This document shows positions 25,494 to 33,469 of a stretch of DNA of 64,000 bases, piece after piece. A program made the translations under genes and the position numbers. Below the pieces are notes generated by a model, which did not search any database, was not told the origin of the DNA, and saw only the letters and a program-made list of their open reading frames with translations. This DNA is from an uncultured Bacteriovorax sp. (lineage in GTDB: Bacteria; Bdellovibrionota; Bacteriovoracia; Bacteriovoracales; Bacteriovoracaceae): the NCBI GenBank assembly GCA_946481315.1, contig CAMLMH010000002.1:1-64000 (forward strand). The letters run 5' to 3'. How positions within the stretch are numbered: position 1 is the stretch's first letter; every line of letters starts with the position of its first letter.

Positions 25494-26873
25494 TTAGTGT
25501 CCTGTCAGTTGCCTTGGATCCAGGAGTTTTCTGATCGCCTCATCCGATAGTATTTTCTTTTCCCGGACTAAATCAATCACTGATTTTTTATTATTAACTG
25601 CTTCTTTGGCAAGTTCAGCCGCACGGCTGTATCCGATAATAGGGTTGAGGGCAGTGACAATCTGTGAAGTGTTGAGAACATTTCTCTCACATTGTTCCAG
25701 GTTTGGTTTAATGCCATCAATACAACGAATGCGAAGAGTTTCCAGTGTATTGGCCAGAATATGAGTCGATTCCAGAGCAAGATGACACATGAGTGGCATC
25801 ATTACATTAAGTTCTAATTGCCCCGCCTGCATTGCAAGAGACATGGCATGGTCATTTCCCAATATCTTAAAGAAAACCTGATTACTCATTTCCAGAATAG
25901 ATGGATTCACTTTTCCCGGCATTATACTTGAACCGGCCTGAGTCGCCGGCAGGTATATTTCCTGCAGACCATTGTTTGGCCCTGAACTCATAAGCCGCAA
26001 ATCATTACAAATGCGGGTCATTTCCAGAGCGATCGTTCGGAGCGCATTGGAATAAGTCATCATCGGCAGTTGTGACTGCATGGAGCTGCACATATTAGTA
26101 CTTAGATTAATTTCTTCATCTGCAAAATATTCCCGTAGCTCTTTGATGATGTGCTCGCGGTAGGTTTCCGGAACATTAATTCCTGTTCCCACCGCAGAAC
26201 CCCCAATTCCCAGAACCCGAAGGTAATTTTGAGCATAAAGAACCTGATCGTGTAATTGATCAACGGTTTTTTTATAAGCACCAAACTCCTGTCCAAGCCT
26301 GATTGGTACAGCATCCTGCAGATGCGTCCTTCCTGATTTGAGGACATGATCAAATTCGTGCGCCTTTGTGCTGAATGATTTTGATAATGCCCGGAGTTCC
26401 GGTAATAGGGTTTGGGATAATTTTAAGGTCGCTAACTGCATGGCAGTTGGATAAGAGTCATTCGTACTCTGTGACATATTTACGTGGTCATTGGGATGCA
26501 CGATCTGATAACTTCCCAATGGTGCTCCGGCAATTTCATTGGCCTTATTGGCAATAACTTCATTTGTATTCATATTTTGCGAAGTACCTGCTCCGGCCTG
26601 ATAGGTATCCACAATAAAATGTTTCAAATAGTCTTCTGCCAGCAGCTGATCTACGGCCTTAGTGATCAGAAGAAATTTTTCCTGATCGAGTGCACCGGAC
26701 TGATGATTCGCGTAAGCAGCTGCTTTTTTCAGCAATAAATAACTTTCGATCATTACCGGATGAATTTGTGTTCCGCTGATGGGAAAATTTTTGGATGCAC
26801 GGTATGAATTAATACCGTAATAGGCACGATCAGGTATTTCGAGTTTCCCAAGACTATCTGTTTCAGTTCTCAT
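25494..26873 (-). CDS. aspA: Aspartate ammonia-lyase
   Basis: 459 residues, full length for the family. Signature 'GSSIMPGKVNPSILE' (catalytic Ser loop of the fumarase/aspartase superfamily), 'GAGTSQNMNTNEVIANKA', 'VNMSQSTNDSYPTAMQ' and 'GRTHLQDAVPIRLGQEF'. It converts aspartate to fumarate and ammonia in the cytoplasm. Class II fumarase is the alternative; the Q-S-T-N-D and SGRTHLQDAVP strings favour aspartase. In an amino-acid-feeding predator this would feed the TCA cycle (inference). Confidence 0.85.
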   Translation of the reverse strand: MRTETDSLGKLEIPDRAYYGINSYRASKNFPISGTQIHPVMIESYLLLKKAAAYANHQSGALDQEKFLLITKAVDQLLAEDYLKHFIVDTYQAGAGTSQNMNTNEVIANKANEIAGAPLGSYQIVHPNDHVNMSQSTNDSYPTAMQLATLKLSQTLLPELRALSKSFSTKAHEFDHVLKSGRTHLQDAVPIRLGQEFGAYKKTVDQLHDQVLYAQNYLRVLGIGGSAVGTGINVPETYREHIIKELREYFADEEINLSTNMCSSMQSQLPMMTYSNALRTIALEMTRICNDLRLMSSGPNNGLQEIYLPATQAGSSIMPGKVNPSILEMSNQVFFKILGNDHAMSLAMQAGQLELNVMMPLMCHLALESTHILANTLETLRIRCIDGIKPNLEQCERNVLNTSQIVTALNPIIGYSRAAELAKEAVNNKKSVIDLVREKKILSDEAIRKLLDPRQLTGH

Positions 26874-26887
26874 TTTAAATCTTTTGG

Positions 26888-27115
26888 TTATGGTAAGACT
26901 GGTGGAAAGTGTGTTTCACGGGAGCAGATTAACGAACAGTAAATTTCACCTTCATGCTGGACTTCACGCCCCAGGATAACTTTGTCACAATGAAAACAGC
27001 GAGGCGCTATATAATTAATAGCGCACTCTAAACTGTCGAATGTGTGTTCTTTTCCATCGCGTGAAACAATGAATGGTTTATCGTGTAATAGACCGCAGTT
27101 TTCACATTCTCTCAT
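26888..27115 (-). CDS. Small multi-cysteine zinc-binding protein (paralogue of 31906-32169)
   Basis: 75 residues with CxxC pairs 'ECENCGLLH' and 'RCFHCDKV', a single Cys in 'FDSLECAINYIAPRC' and 'YCSLICSRETH'. The pattern is shared with the gene at 31906-32169. It recalls prokaryotic metallothionein-like small proteins (G..YCS..C....H). No enzymatic motif. Located directly upstream of aspA on the same strand, 14 bases away. Confidence 0.75.
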   Translation of the reverse strand: MRECENCGLLHDKPFIVSRDGKEHTFDSLECAINYIAPRCFHCDKVILGREVQHEGEIYCSLICSRETHFPPVLP

Positions 27116-27124
27116 AAAAAATCC

Positions 27125-27208
27125 CTACTTTTTGCTTGATGATCTCTTGCTGCGTGAAGATGTTGTTCTTCTTTTTGATGCTGCAGATTTTTTTCTTCCT
27201 TGAACCAT
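27125..27208 (-). CDS. 27-residue highly basic peptide
   Basis: A short frame from ATG at 27208 to TAG at 27125 with a textbook ribosome site (AGAAGGAGGATCTT). The peptide reads MVQGRKKSAASKRRTTSSRSKR and then SSSKK: about 40 percent Lys/Arg and the rest almost all Ser, Thr and Ala. Composition resembles histone-tail or nucleoid-binding peptides, or small acid-soluble basic proteins. Function unknown; the strong SD and clean ORF argue that it is expressed. Confidence 0.55.
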   Translation of the reverse strand: MVQGRKKSAASKRRTTSSRSKRSSSKK

Positions 27209-27365
27209 AAGATCCTCCTTCTCTAGTTGTTAGCTTTTTTTCAAGCATTAACGATGCCAATAAAAATTCTATTTTCATAAGCGTTAAGGAATCAAAAACA
27301 CATTCAGCAAGTGACTCGGAAGTCCTGAAGAATGAGGCAAAAATGGTTGATCGAATATTTCCCGT

Positions 27366-27382
27366 TTGGCACTAAACCTGCT
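27366..27382 (+). promoter_or_regulatory. Candidate sigma-54 promoter of the tamA-like gene
   Basis: TTGGCAC-N5-CTGCT with exactly ten bases between the GG and the GC, matching the -24/-12 geometry (consensus TGGCAC-N5-TTGC, one mismatch). A start of transcription near 27393 would leave a 50-base leader. Position-only evidence. Confidence 0.35.
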
Positions 27383-27441
27383 TTCTTCCTCTATGTCATC
27401 GTTCGATCAGAAAGTTAAACATTGTAAAAAAACGAGGATAA

Positions 27442-29184
27442 ATGGCATACGCATTATTTCTTTTAATGATTCTGGTTAGTTCTTGCGCCTCAAAAAAATT
27501 ACGTGAACCTCAGCAGGTTTGCGACACAGTAGTTGTTCACAACGACGAAGAAATAAATTTCAGTGAGGACGAGATACGTCTGCTCTGCGGAGACCAATCC
27601 TCTGAAGCCTATAAAATTGTACCGGCCTATCAGGCAAGCTTTCTGGCAACAGGTTTTCTGCAGACACGGGGATACATAAATCCGCGATTTGAAATTGAAG
27701 GTCGCTTGCTACGCATTCATCCGGGGGAAAAAAAAGAAATTACCGGCGTCGATTTGAAAACATCCGATCATGAAACTAAAGAAGATTTTGAAAAACTTTT
27801 ATTCCGGCATTACAAAGAAGAGACCCTTACTCCTAAAACACTTAACAACTTAGAAGAAGAAACACTATTACTTTACCGCAATAATGGTTATCCATGTGCC
27901 GAAGTAGAATCAACAGCTGATTCCCAGACCGGGAAGATTTCACTTAAAATCAGCGGTCTTAAAAAATTTCCATTCGGTGAATTTACTCGAGAACCGGTTG
28001 ACGGTTTATACAATGAGGCTTTTGACCGCTTTACTTCTTTTTCACCTGAAGATGATTTTAAAGACAAGGAGCTTGAATTGACAGAAAAACGTCTGTTGCG
28101 CTCAGAGGTTGTGCAGGCGTCTTATTTTCAGGAAAAATGTGATCTTGAAAATAATAAATTTTCTCTTACTCAGCATTTTATTGTTGGTGATCCAAAAACT
28201 ATCCGCTTTGGAGTTGGTGCAAGTACGGAAGTGGGGCCGATGGTACGAGTGAAATGGTCCAATTTGCGATATGGAAACATGGCTTCCCGACTGGAAGCTC
28301 AGCTGCAGGGGTCGTTCAAAGAACAACTTATTCGTTTAATGGCGGATAATTATTTCTGGAAAGCAGCTCCCCGAAGGTCATTGCTATCAGAACTGGAAAT
28401 CAGACACGAAGATCAGGATACATTTGAGGAATTGACCGCTGAATTACGACCTCATCTACAATGGACCCGCGATAATTGGGAACGCTTCTGGTTGTGGTCC
28501 GCTGGTCCGACACTTATCAGCTCCCGGTTCGATACAAGTCTAAATAAGAATGATCAAACGTTCACAACTGTTGCACTTGAAGGTGAACTTGTCTCAAAAA
28601 CTCACGATTATGAATCCTATGAAATTCATCCCGAAGAAGGCGAGTATTATCAGCTCAATCTGGACGGACGACATTCCGCCTTAGGGTTTGAAGAGCCATT
28701 ACTTCGCATGGACTGGACAATGGTGAGTCTATGGCATCCATGGAGCTGGGGAAAAGGAGCAGGCATCATTGGAGTCCGGGTCAACTCCGGTTCCACCTGG
28801 GTTAAAGACACAGCTTTGCTGGAGCGACTTCCTCCTTCAGTAAAATTTTATGGTGGAGGTTCTGAAGATATCCGCGGCTTTAAACTAGACAGTATTCCCA
28901 ATAATAATGGACTTGGTTCACTTACAAAATTTGTAGCCAAGCTTGAATTGCGTAAAACGCATGTCTTTATTCCGACAGTTGAGGCCATGGCCTTTTTTGA
29001 TTCCGGTTTTTTTGGACAAAAATCGTGGCATCTCGACAATCGTTATTTTTATTCTCCCGGTATAGGGCTGCGATGGTTATCACCTATTGGACTGGTGCAG
29101 ACCTATGCGGCCCGAGGTCTATCAAGCAAATCAATTAGAGATGAAGGCAATTTTTATTTTGTCGGTCTCGGAGGAACTTTTTAA
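27442..29184 (+). CDS. TamA-like outer-membrane assembly factor with a lipobox
   Basis: 580 residues. N-terminus MAYALFLLMILVSSCAS has a lipoprotein-type signal with lipobox V-S-S-C. Residues about 50-170 look like POTRA repeats ('NPRFEIEGRLLRIHPGEKKEITG', 'LYRNNGYPCAEVEST'). The C-terminal 350 residues form an Omp85/BamA barrel, including 'LPPSVKFYGGGSEDIRGF' (the conserved G-G-x-x-x-R-G-F of the L6 loop) and a final Phe. Start has GAGG four bases upstream. It overlaps the TamB-like gene at TAATG, so the two are coupled. A lipidated TamA resembles TamL of Bacteroidetes. Confidence 0.85.
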   Translation: MAYALFLLMILVSSCASKKLREPQQVCDTVVVHNDEEINFSEDEIRLLCGDQSSEAYKIVPAYQASFLATGFLQTRGYINPRFEIEGRLLRIHPGEKKEITGVDLKTSDHETKEDFEKLLFRHYKEETLTPKTLNNLEEETLLLYRNNGYPCAEVESTADSQTGKISLKISGLKKFPFGEFTREPVDGLYNEAFDRFTSFSPEDDFKDKELELTEKRLLRSEVVQASYFQEKCDLENNKFSLTQHFIVGDPKTIRFGVGASTEVGPMVRVKWSNLRYGNMASRLEAQLQGSFKEQLIRLMADNYFWKAAPRRSLLSELEIRHEDQDTFEELTAELRPHLQWTRDNWERFWLWSAGPTLISSRFDTSLNKNDQTFTTVALEGELVSKTHDYESYEIHPEEGEYYQLNLDGRHSALGFEEPLLRMDWTMVSLWHPWSWGKGAGIIGVRVNSGSTWVKDTALLERLPPSVKFYGGGSEDIRGFKLDSIPNNNGLGSLTKFVAKLELRKTHVFIPTVEAMAFFDSGFFGQKSWHLDNRYFYSPGIGLRWLSPIGLVQTYAARGLSSKSIRDEGNFYFVGLGGTF

Positions 29185-31166
29185 TGAAAACATTCAAGCT
29201 CATTCTTAAAATACTTTTAGGGTTAGTCAGTTTTCTGATCTTAACCATTCTCATCTTCAGCGGTATTCTCTTTTTCAAACCAGACCTCATTATTAATCCC
29301 AAAAACATTGCTTATGTACTCAATCGCTTTAATGTCTTTGAGAGCTGGTCCTGGTCCGAAGCGCGAATGGATCATCGATACCTGAGCTATTCGAAGAGAC
29401 ATCTGGAAGGTCATTTAAAGGATTTCTGCTTCGTCTATAAAAAAGCATATAAAGAAGTGGATGTATGCCTGGACGAAATCAGCTGGAATTTTGATGTTGG
29501 TTACGAAAAGGGGACGGGAGTTACTAATAAACAGTTTGCACCAATAAACATTATTTCCAGTAAAACATATATCGCTAGCGGTGAAGATCCGGAAGATGAT
29601 GAACCAACCGATATTCTGGGAATGTGGGAGACTCTCTGGAAACCGTTTGTACCTGAAATTCGGATGAGTCTTAAAGATGTGCGCATCAGTTCTCTGGATA
29701 AACCGGAAGAAAAGCCGCTCGATTTTAGTGTTGAATTAATGAAGACCAAAAACTGGCTGACAGCTAATTCTAAAGGTTTTGTACTGACTGCCACTCCTCA
29801 AAGAATTGTTCTGGACGGGCCGGGACGGTTAAAACTTCCGGTAAAACTACCGACAAAAAGGCCTCTGCATTTCAGTACACTTAGGCTCACTGCGGACATG
29901 AATAAAGAAGACAACATTCCGGTCCGGGCTACCGCCCAGATTTCCTCTGCCCGGGTAGACATTACGACATTAATCGATAAAGAGCTTTTAAAAGACGAGA
30001 TGGGCAATCCGGAATTTATCAATGATATTCTGGGAAAAACCCGGGGGACAATTATTATTGATGAGGTGAAGGCCACGCTGGCACAAATTATGAAACCACC
30101 TTTCGATCAATTGCCCGCTCCGCTTAATGCAATGGAAGGTCCTCTTACTGTCACGCTTAAAGGAGCTGAGAAAAGTGATGAAGCATCCAATGTGAAAATC
30201 GATACTGAACTCAATATGCAGGGAGGAACACAAGTCCTGAACTTTGTCTTGCACGGTCTGGTTCCGCTTAATCTGGAAACCAAAGAAGTGGGAGGCATTA
30301 CTATTGACCTGGATCTCAAAAAAGTGGCCTTGCATCTTCCTCAGTTATCACGAACCAAACTTCCTCCTCAACTTTTACCGGATAGCAGAATAAAAAATAC
30401 CATGACTATTCTCGCGGAAAACCGCAAAAAAGCAGGCAAAAAAAGTAAAGAATCAGATGTCGACGTTCATCTTCAGGCATTGGGAAAAAAAGCACTCTCA
30501 TTCAGAACAAATCTACTGGATGAAATTTTGCGCATGAATTTAGACATCCAGTTTTCCGAGGGAGAAATTAAAAATGGGTATGTGCAAATTCTTCCGCTTA
30601 AAACAACTTTTTTTAAACGGCCGATTAAAGTTCATCATTTCCGGCTTACTTTCAAAGAGAATCTCGAACCAATCATCAAAGCTCAACTTTTATTCGATCT
30701 GCCGGAATATAAAATTACAATGGATCTAGAAGGACCGGCCGGCCAGCCACGCCAGGCCTTTAAAAGTGAACCTCCTCTGCCGTTAGATGATATTTATTCT
30801 GTCATTCTCTTTGGTCGTCCATTAGAAAATCTGGAAGATGAAGACCAAAATAACGCTCAAAGTGCCAGTCAGGTTTTGTCTAAAGGATTCTTGTCCCTCG
30901 CCGTTCTTTATTATTTTGCCGGCTCACCGGTTGAATCTATCGGCTACGATCCGGAATCCCAGGTCGTCTCCGCACAGGTCGGCCTTGGCTCTAAAAGCTC
31001 ACTGCGCGTATCTAGTGAAGACGGAGGAATGAACTCCGCGGGTGTTCGTCGCTCCCTGGGGAATGGATGGTATATTGACAGCTCCATTCAGCGCCAGTCA
31101 GGCAGAAGACCCAGCAGTCAAGCTCAGGATTTTGGAGTCATGCTGGAGAGAATTATCAGCTATTAA
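29184..31166 (+). CDS. TamB-like protein (DUF490 C-terminus)
   Basis: 660 residues, about half of E. coli TamB. It has an N-terminal membrane anchor (LLGLVSFLILTILIFSGILF), a long beta-rich middle, and a C-terminal DUF490 segment: 'EPPLPLDDIYSVILFGRP', 'GFLSLAVLYYFAGSPVESIG', 'VSAQVGLGSKSSLRVS' and a last 'GVMLERIISY'. Spans the periplasm from the inner membrane to the TamA partner; such proteins move phospholipid or help assemble outer-membrane proteins. Translation is coupled to tamA by a one-base stop/start overlap. Ends with two successive hairpins. Confidence 0.87.
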   Translation: MKTFKLILKILLGLVSFLILTILIFSGILFFKPDLIINPKNIAYVLNRFNVFESWSWSEARMDHRYLSYSKRHLEGHLKDFCFVYKKAYKEVDVCLDEISWNFDVGYEKGTGVTNKQFAPINIISSKTYIASGEDPEDDEPTDILGMWETLWKPFVPEIRMSLKDVRISSLDKPEEKPLDFSVELMKTKNWLTANSKGFVLTATPQRIVLDGPGRLKLPVKLPTKRPLHFSTLRLTADMNKEDNIPVRATAQISSARVDITTLIDKELLKDEMGNPEFINDILGKTRGTIIIDEVKATLAQIMKPPFDQLPAPLNAMEGPLTVTLKGAEKSDEASNVKIDTELNMQGGTQVLNFVLHGLVPLNLETKEVGGITIDLDLKKVALHLPQLSRTKLPPQLLPDSRIKNTMTILAENRKKAGKKSKESDVDVHLQALGKKALSFRTNLLDEILRMNLDIQFSEGEIKNGYVQILPLKTTFFKRPIKVHHFRLTFKENLEPIIKAQLLFDLPEYKITMDLEGPAGQPRQAFKSEPPLPLDDIYSVILFGRPLENLEDEDQNNAQSASQVLSKGFLSLAVLYYFAGSPVESIGYDPESQVVSAQVGLGSKSSLRVSSEDGGMNSAGVRRSLGNGWYIDSSIQRQSGRRPSSQAQDFGVMLERIISY

Positions 31167-31189
31167 TAAAAACAGAATTAAAAAATAAA

Positions 31190-31217
31190 AAGCCACCAAA
31201 TGATGGTGGCTTCTTAT
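31190..31217 (+). terminator. Terminator after tamAB
   Basis: Nine-bp stem AAGCCACCA/TGGTGGCTT (31190-31198 with 31204-31212), loop AATGA, followed by TTCTTATTGT. A 5' A-rich side makes it usable in both directions. Confidence 0.8.
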
Positions 31218-31244
31218 TGTATACGGAAAATAGAGAAAAATACC

Positions 31245-31275
31245 ATAATCAGATTTCTGGTCTGATTATTTTTCC
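31245..31275. terminator. Second hairpin, likely bidirectional terminator
   Basis: Nine-bp stem ATAATCAGA (31245-31253) with TCTGATTAT (31261-31269), then TTTTTCC; on the minus strand the stem is followed by a T run as well (complement of GAGAAAAA). It may back up tamAB termination and end transcription from 31511-31720. Confidence 0.65.
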
Positions 31276-31510
31276 TGCCTGTTTCGGTCTTAACCTCAGC
31301 AGTCTTGACCTGGTCAGCGCAAGGAAACTGTTATTCTTTCCACTATGAGCACCAATACATTGCTCGTAGTTTAATTTCCTTCATACCGACTTTTTTTCAA
31401 ACTTCGGTATCCTCATAAGGATAAGTTGCATGGCCGGTGCCAGTTCATCATCACAAATATTTGCCATCTTAGGAATAGCAGACTTTTCAGAATGAGGCAT
31501 ATTTGAACTA

Positions 31511-31720
31511 TCAATCACATTCACAAGGTAAAAAATGATCAAGCAAAATAGTTCGCATGTCTCTTTCAAATGGTTCGCTTTCGGTTTCAGAGTTTTTCCA
31601 TTCACTAAAGAGTTGCTGATAAAAATGAGGAATGTTTAATTCCTTACTGGTACTGGCAAGACTGGAACCAGATAGAGGCTGAGTTTGATTAGTCTTCATC
31701 TTTGTATTCAGATCGGCCAT
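31511..31720 (-). CDS. Small hypothetical protein, possibly frame-disrupted
   Basis: 69 residues with a GGAG site five bases before the ATG at 31720. The N-terminal part is polar (Gln, Ser, Thr, Asn); the end 'FERDMRTILLDHFLPCECD' stops abruptly. A second frame on the same strand (31381-31605) overlaps and continues with 'SEKSAIPKMANICDDELAPA', so a longer gene broken by a frameshift is possible. No family recognised. Confidence 0.4.
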   Translation of the reverse strand: MADLNTKMKTNQTQPLSGSSLASTSKELNIPHFYQQLFSEWKNSETESEPFERDMRTILLDHFLPCECD

Positions 31721-31883
31721 GAGAACTCCGGTTTTAGTAAGTTTTTACTTCCTAACTTTACTAGGAGCAAAACAAATGCCACCCAAAGTTAATGCCATTC
31801 CTCCGGCTTATCAAATCCCCAAGGAATTCTGAGACGAAATGATAGGTCACAATTCCCGGTTTTAAAAAATTTAGTGGGTGTTT

Positions 31884-31919
31884 ATAAAAGACAAAAGCGG
31901 AAGTTTTACCTTCCGCTTT
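31884..31919 (-). terminator. Terminator overlapping the 3' end of the small Cys-rich gene
   Basis: Ten-bp stem 31910-31919 with 31894-31903 on the minus strand, then TTTTGTCTTTT. The stem includes the last codons of the 31906-32169 gene, whose TAA lies in the loop. Confidence 0.85.
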
Positions 31920-32169
31920 CAACGATGAGATGATCGACTGTGGTTTCTTCTTCAAATCTTGATTCTGCACAGTGATCACAACAATACAAAGATCCATTAA
32001 CTTCTACACCATGACCCATGATCGTGGTGTTGCAATGATAGCATCGAGGACCAATCTTATGAATGGCACACTCGAAGCTATCAAACTGATGTGTTCTTCC
32101 GTTCATTATTACCTGAAAAACTCTACTCGAATGACTTCCGCAATTTTCGCATCTGCCTCTTTCAATCAT
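31906..32169 (-). CDS. Small multi-cysteine zinc-binding protein
   Basis: 87 residues, paralogue of 26888-27115. Motifs: 'RCENCGSHSS', 'HQFDSFECAIHKIGPRCYHC', 'GHGVEVNGSLYCCDHCAE'. The Cys/His arrangement predicts one or two zinc sites; the YCC-HCA end resembles metallothionein-type small proteins. Its start overlaps the stop of the upstream gene at ATGA. Transcription ends at the overlapping hairpin. Confidence 0.8.
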   Translation of the reverse strand: MIERGRCENCGSHSSRVFQVIMNGRTHQFDSFECAIHKIGPRCYHCNTTIMGHGVEVNGSLYCCDHCAESRFEEETTVDHLIVESGR

Positions 32170-32330
32170 CTGCTTTTACCTGTGTTGAAATATTCCCCAC
32201 GTGTTTGTTTCAGTACATCAGATTCGCCGTATTCTCTTTGTTTAATACCGCCACCTTTCTGATCGTCACTGTTTACCAGATTTTTATCTTTTTCCGGTTT
32301 CTGTGAACTACTATTGTTTTCCTGGGCCAT
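32166..32330 (-). CDS. Small polar hypothetical protein
   Basis: 54 residues from ATG 32330, set by GGGAGGAACG directly upstream. Hydrophilic, rich in Ser, Asn, Gln, Lys and Gly, predicted disordered; ends 'QTRGEYFNTGKSR'. The stop overlaps the ATG of the zinc-binding gene (ATGA), so they are co-translated. No family recognised. Confidence 0.6.
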   Translation of the reverse strand: MAQENNSSSQKPEKDKNLVNSDDQKGGGIKQREYGESDVLKQTRGEYFNTGKSR

Positions 32331-32438
32331 CGTTCCTCCCATTAAAATATAAGCTGCATTCGCAATGCCAGCTGACACATATGACATGTGTCTTAATTAG
32401 TGTGACTACTCATTTAATCTAAAATGCTTCACCGGGCA

Positions 32439-32609
32439 TTATGGGCGATTACGATGCCCTCGATCCCAGGCTCCGCTTTTTCCTTTTTTATCATTTATTG
32501 GCCATGGAGGATCAACAGAATGATCCAGTTTACCTTTTTTTTCCAGATCATTACTTTTTTCAATCATTGCTTTTTCTTTATCTTCCAGGCTTTTTTTCGC
32601 TTTACTCAT
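32439..32609 (-). CDS. 56-residue charged hypothetical protein
   Basis: ATG at 32609 with AGGAGGCGTT before it; TAA at 32439. Begins MSKAKKSLEDKEKAMIEKSN (a basic/acidic helix) and ends with a Pro/Trp/Gly segment 'DPPWPINDKKGKSGAWDRGH'. Soluble and probably disordered. Lies 108 bases upstream of the 32166-32330 gene on the same strand; may form one unit with it. Function unknown. Confidence 0.6.
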   Translation of the reverse strand: MSKAKKSLEDKEKAMIEKSNDLEKKGKLDHSVDPPWPINDKKGKSGAWDRGHRNRP

Positions 32610-32671
32610 AACGCCTCCTCAATATAAACGAAGCACTATTCATGCCGAAATTTCCCGATTAAAATATACTC

Positions 32672-33376
32672 ATGAATAAAACTCAAAACAAAAATCGCCA
32701 GGTTTTCTGTGCCGATGCCCTCGAATGGCTCAATCTGTATCAAGCTCAACCTGATCACTCATTTATCGCTTCATTGCCGGACAAATCCGAATTTCAGTCA
32801 CTCACACTCAATGAATGGAAAAAATGGTTCACCGATACTGCGCAACTGATCCTTCACAAAACCCATCCCAATGGCATCACCATTTTCTATCAATCAGACA
32901 TCCTGGTGGAAGGAACATGGGTGGATAAAAGTTATCTCATCATGAAGGCGGCGGAACTCGAAAATGCCGAACTCCTCTTTCACAAAATCATTTGCCGCAC
33001 CAAACCCGGCATTATCACTTTCGGCCGTCCCGCTTACTCGCATCTTATAGCTTTTTCCAAAAACTGGCGCATGCCCAAAGAGCGCTTCTCCATGCCGGAC
33101 GTTTTCCCGGACATCGGCGAAAAAACCTGGGAGCGTGGAATGGGTCTCAATGCATGCCTTGGCGTTGCCGATTTTCTCGCGCAAAAAACCAGCACCAAAA
33201 CTCTCATCAATCCGTTCTGTGGCGAGGGGAGCATGCTCGCGGCCGCAAATGCCCGCAACCTACACGCCATCGGCATCGAGCGATCCGCAAAGCGTGCAGA
33301 AAAATCACAGCGACTGAAATTAAATGAGGATGAGACGGATTGGATATTGGTTAACAACCAAGAGTGCAAAGAATAA
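32672..33376 (+). CDS. SAM-dependent methyltransferase, permuted-looking
   Basis: 234 residues. Near the N-terminus 'VFCADALEWLNL' and 'FIASLPDKSEF' sit where a motif IV region would be; near the C-terminus 'LINPFCGEGSMLAAANARNLHAIGIE' is motif I (SAM-binding). This order (IV before I) recalls beta-class DNA amino-methyltransferases, but the catalytic tetrapeptide is SLPD rather than [D/S]PP[Y/F]. Substrate (DNA, RNA or other) unknown. Ends at a strong terminator. Confidence 0.7.
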   Translation: MNKTQNKNRQVFCADALEWLNLYQAQPDHSFIASLPDKSEFQSLTLNEWKKWFTDTAQLILHKTHPNGITIFYQSDILVEGTWVDKSYLIMKAAELENAELLFHKIICRTKPGIITFGRPAYSHLIAFSKNWRMPKERFSMPDVFPDIGEKTWERGMGLNACLGVADFLAQKTSTKTLINPFCGEGSMLAAANARNLHAIGIERSAKRAEKSQRLKLNEDETDWILVNNQECKE

Positions 33377-33438
33377 TGTGCAATTTCTTTAAAGAAAAAT
33401 CTCTATTTCTCATCTGAACTCCATCGAGTTGAGCACAT

Positions 33439-33469
33439 AAAGCCCGCTTTCGCGGGCTTTGCTTTTTTC
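33439..33469 (+). terminator. Rho-independent terminator
   Basis: Nine-bp stem AAAGCCCGC/GCGGGCTTT (33439-33447 with 33452-33460), tetraloop, then a T-tract with one C to 33469. It ends the methyltransferase transcript and just touches the convergent DUF1993 gene. Confidence 0.93.
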
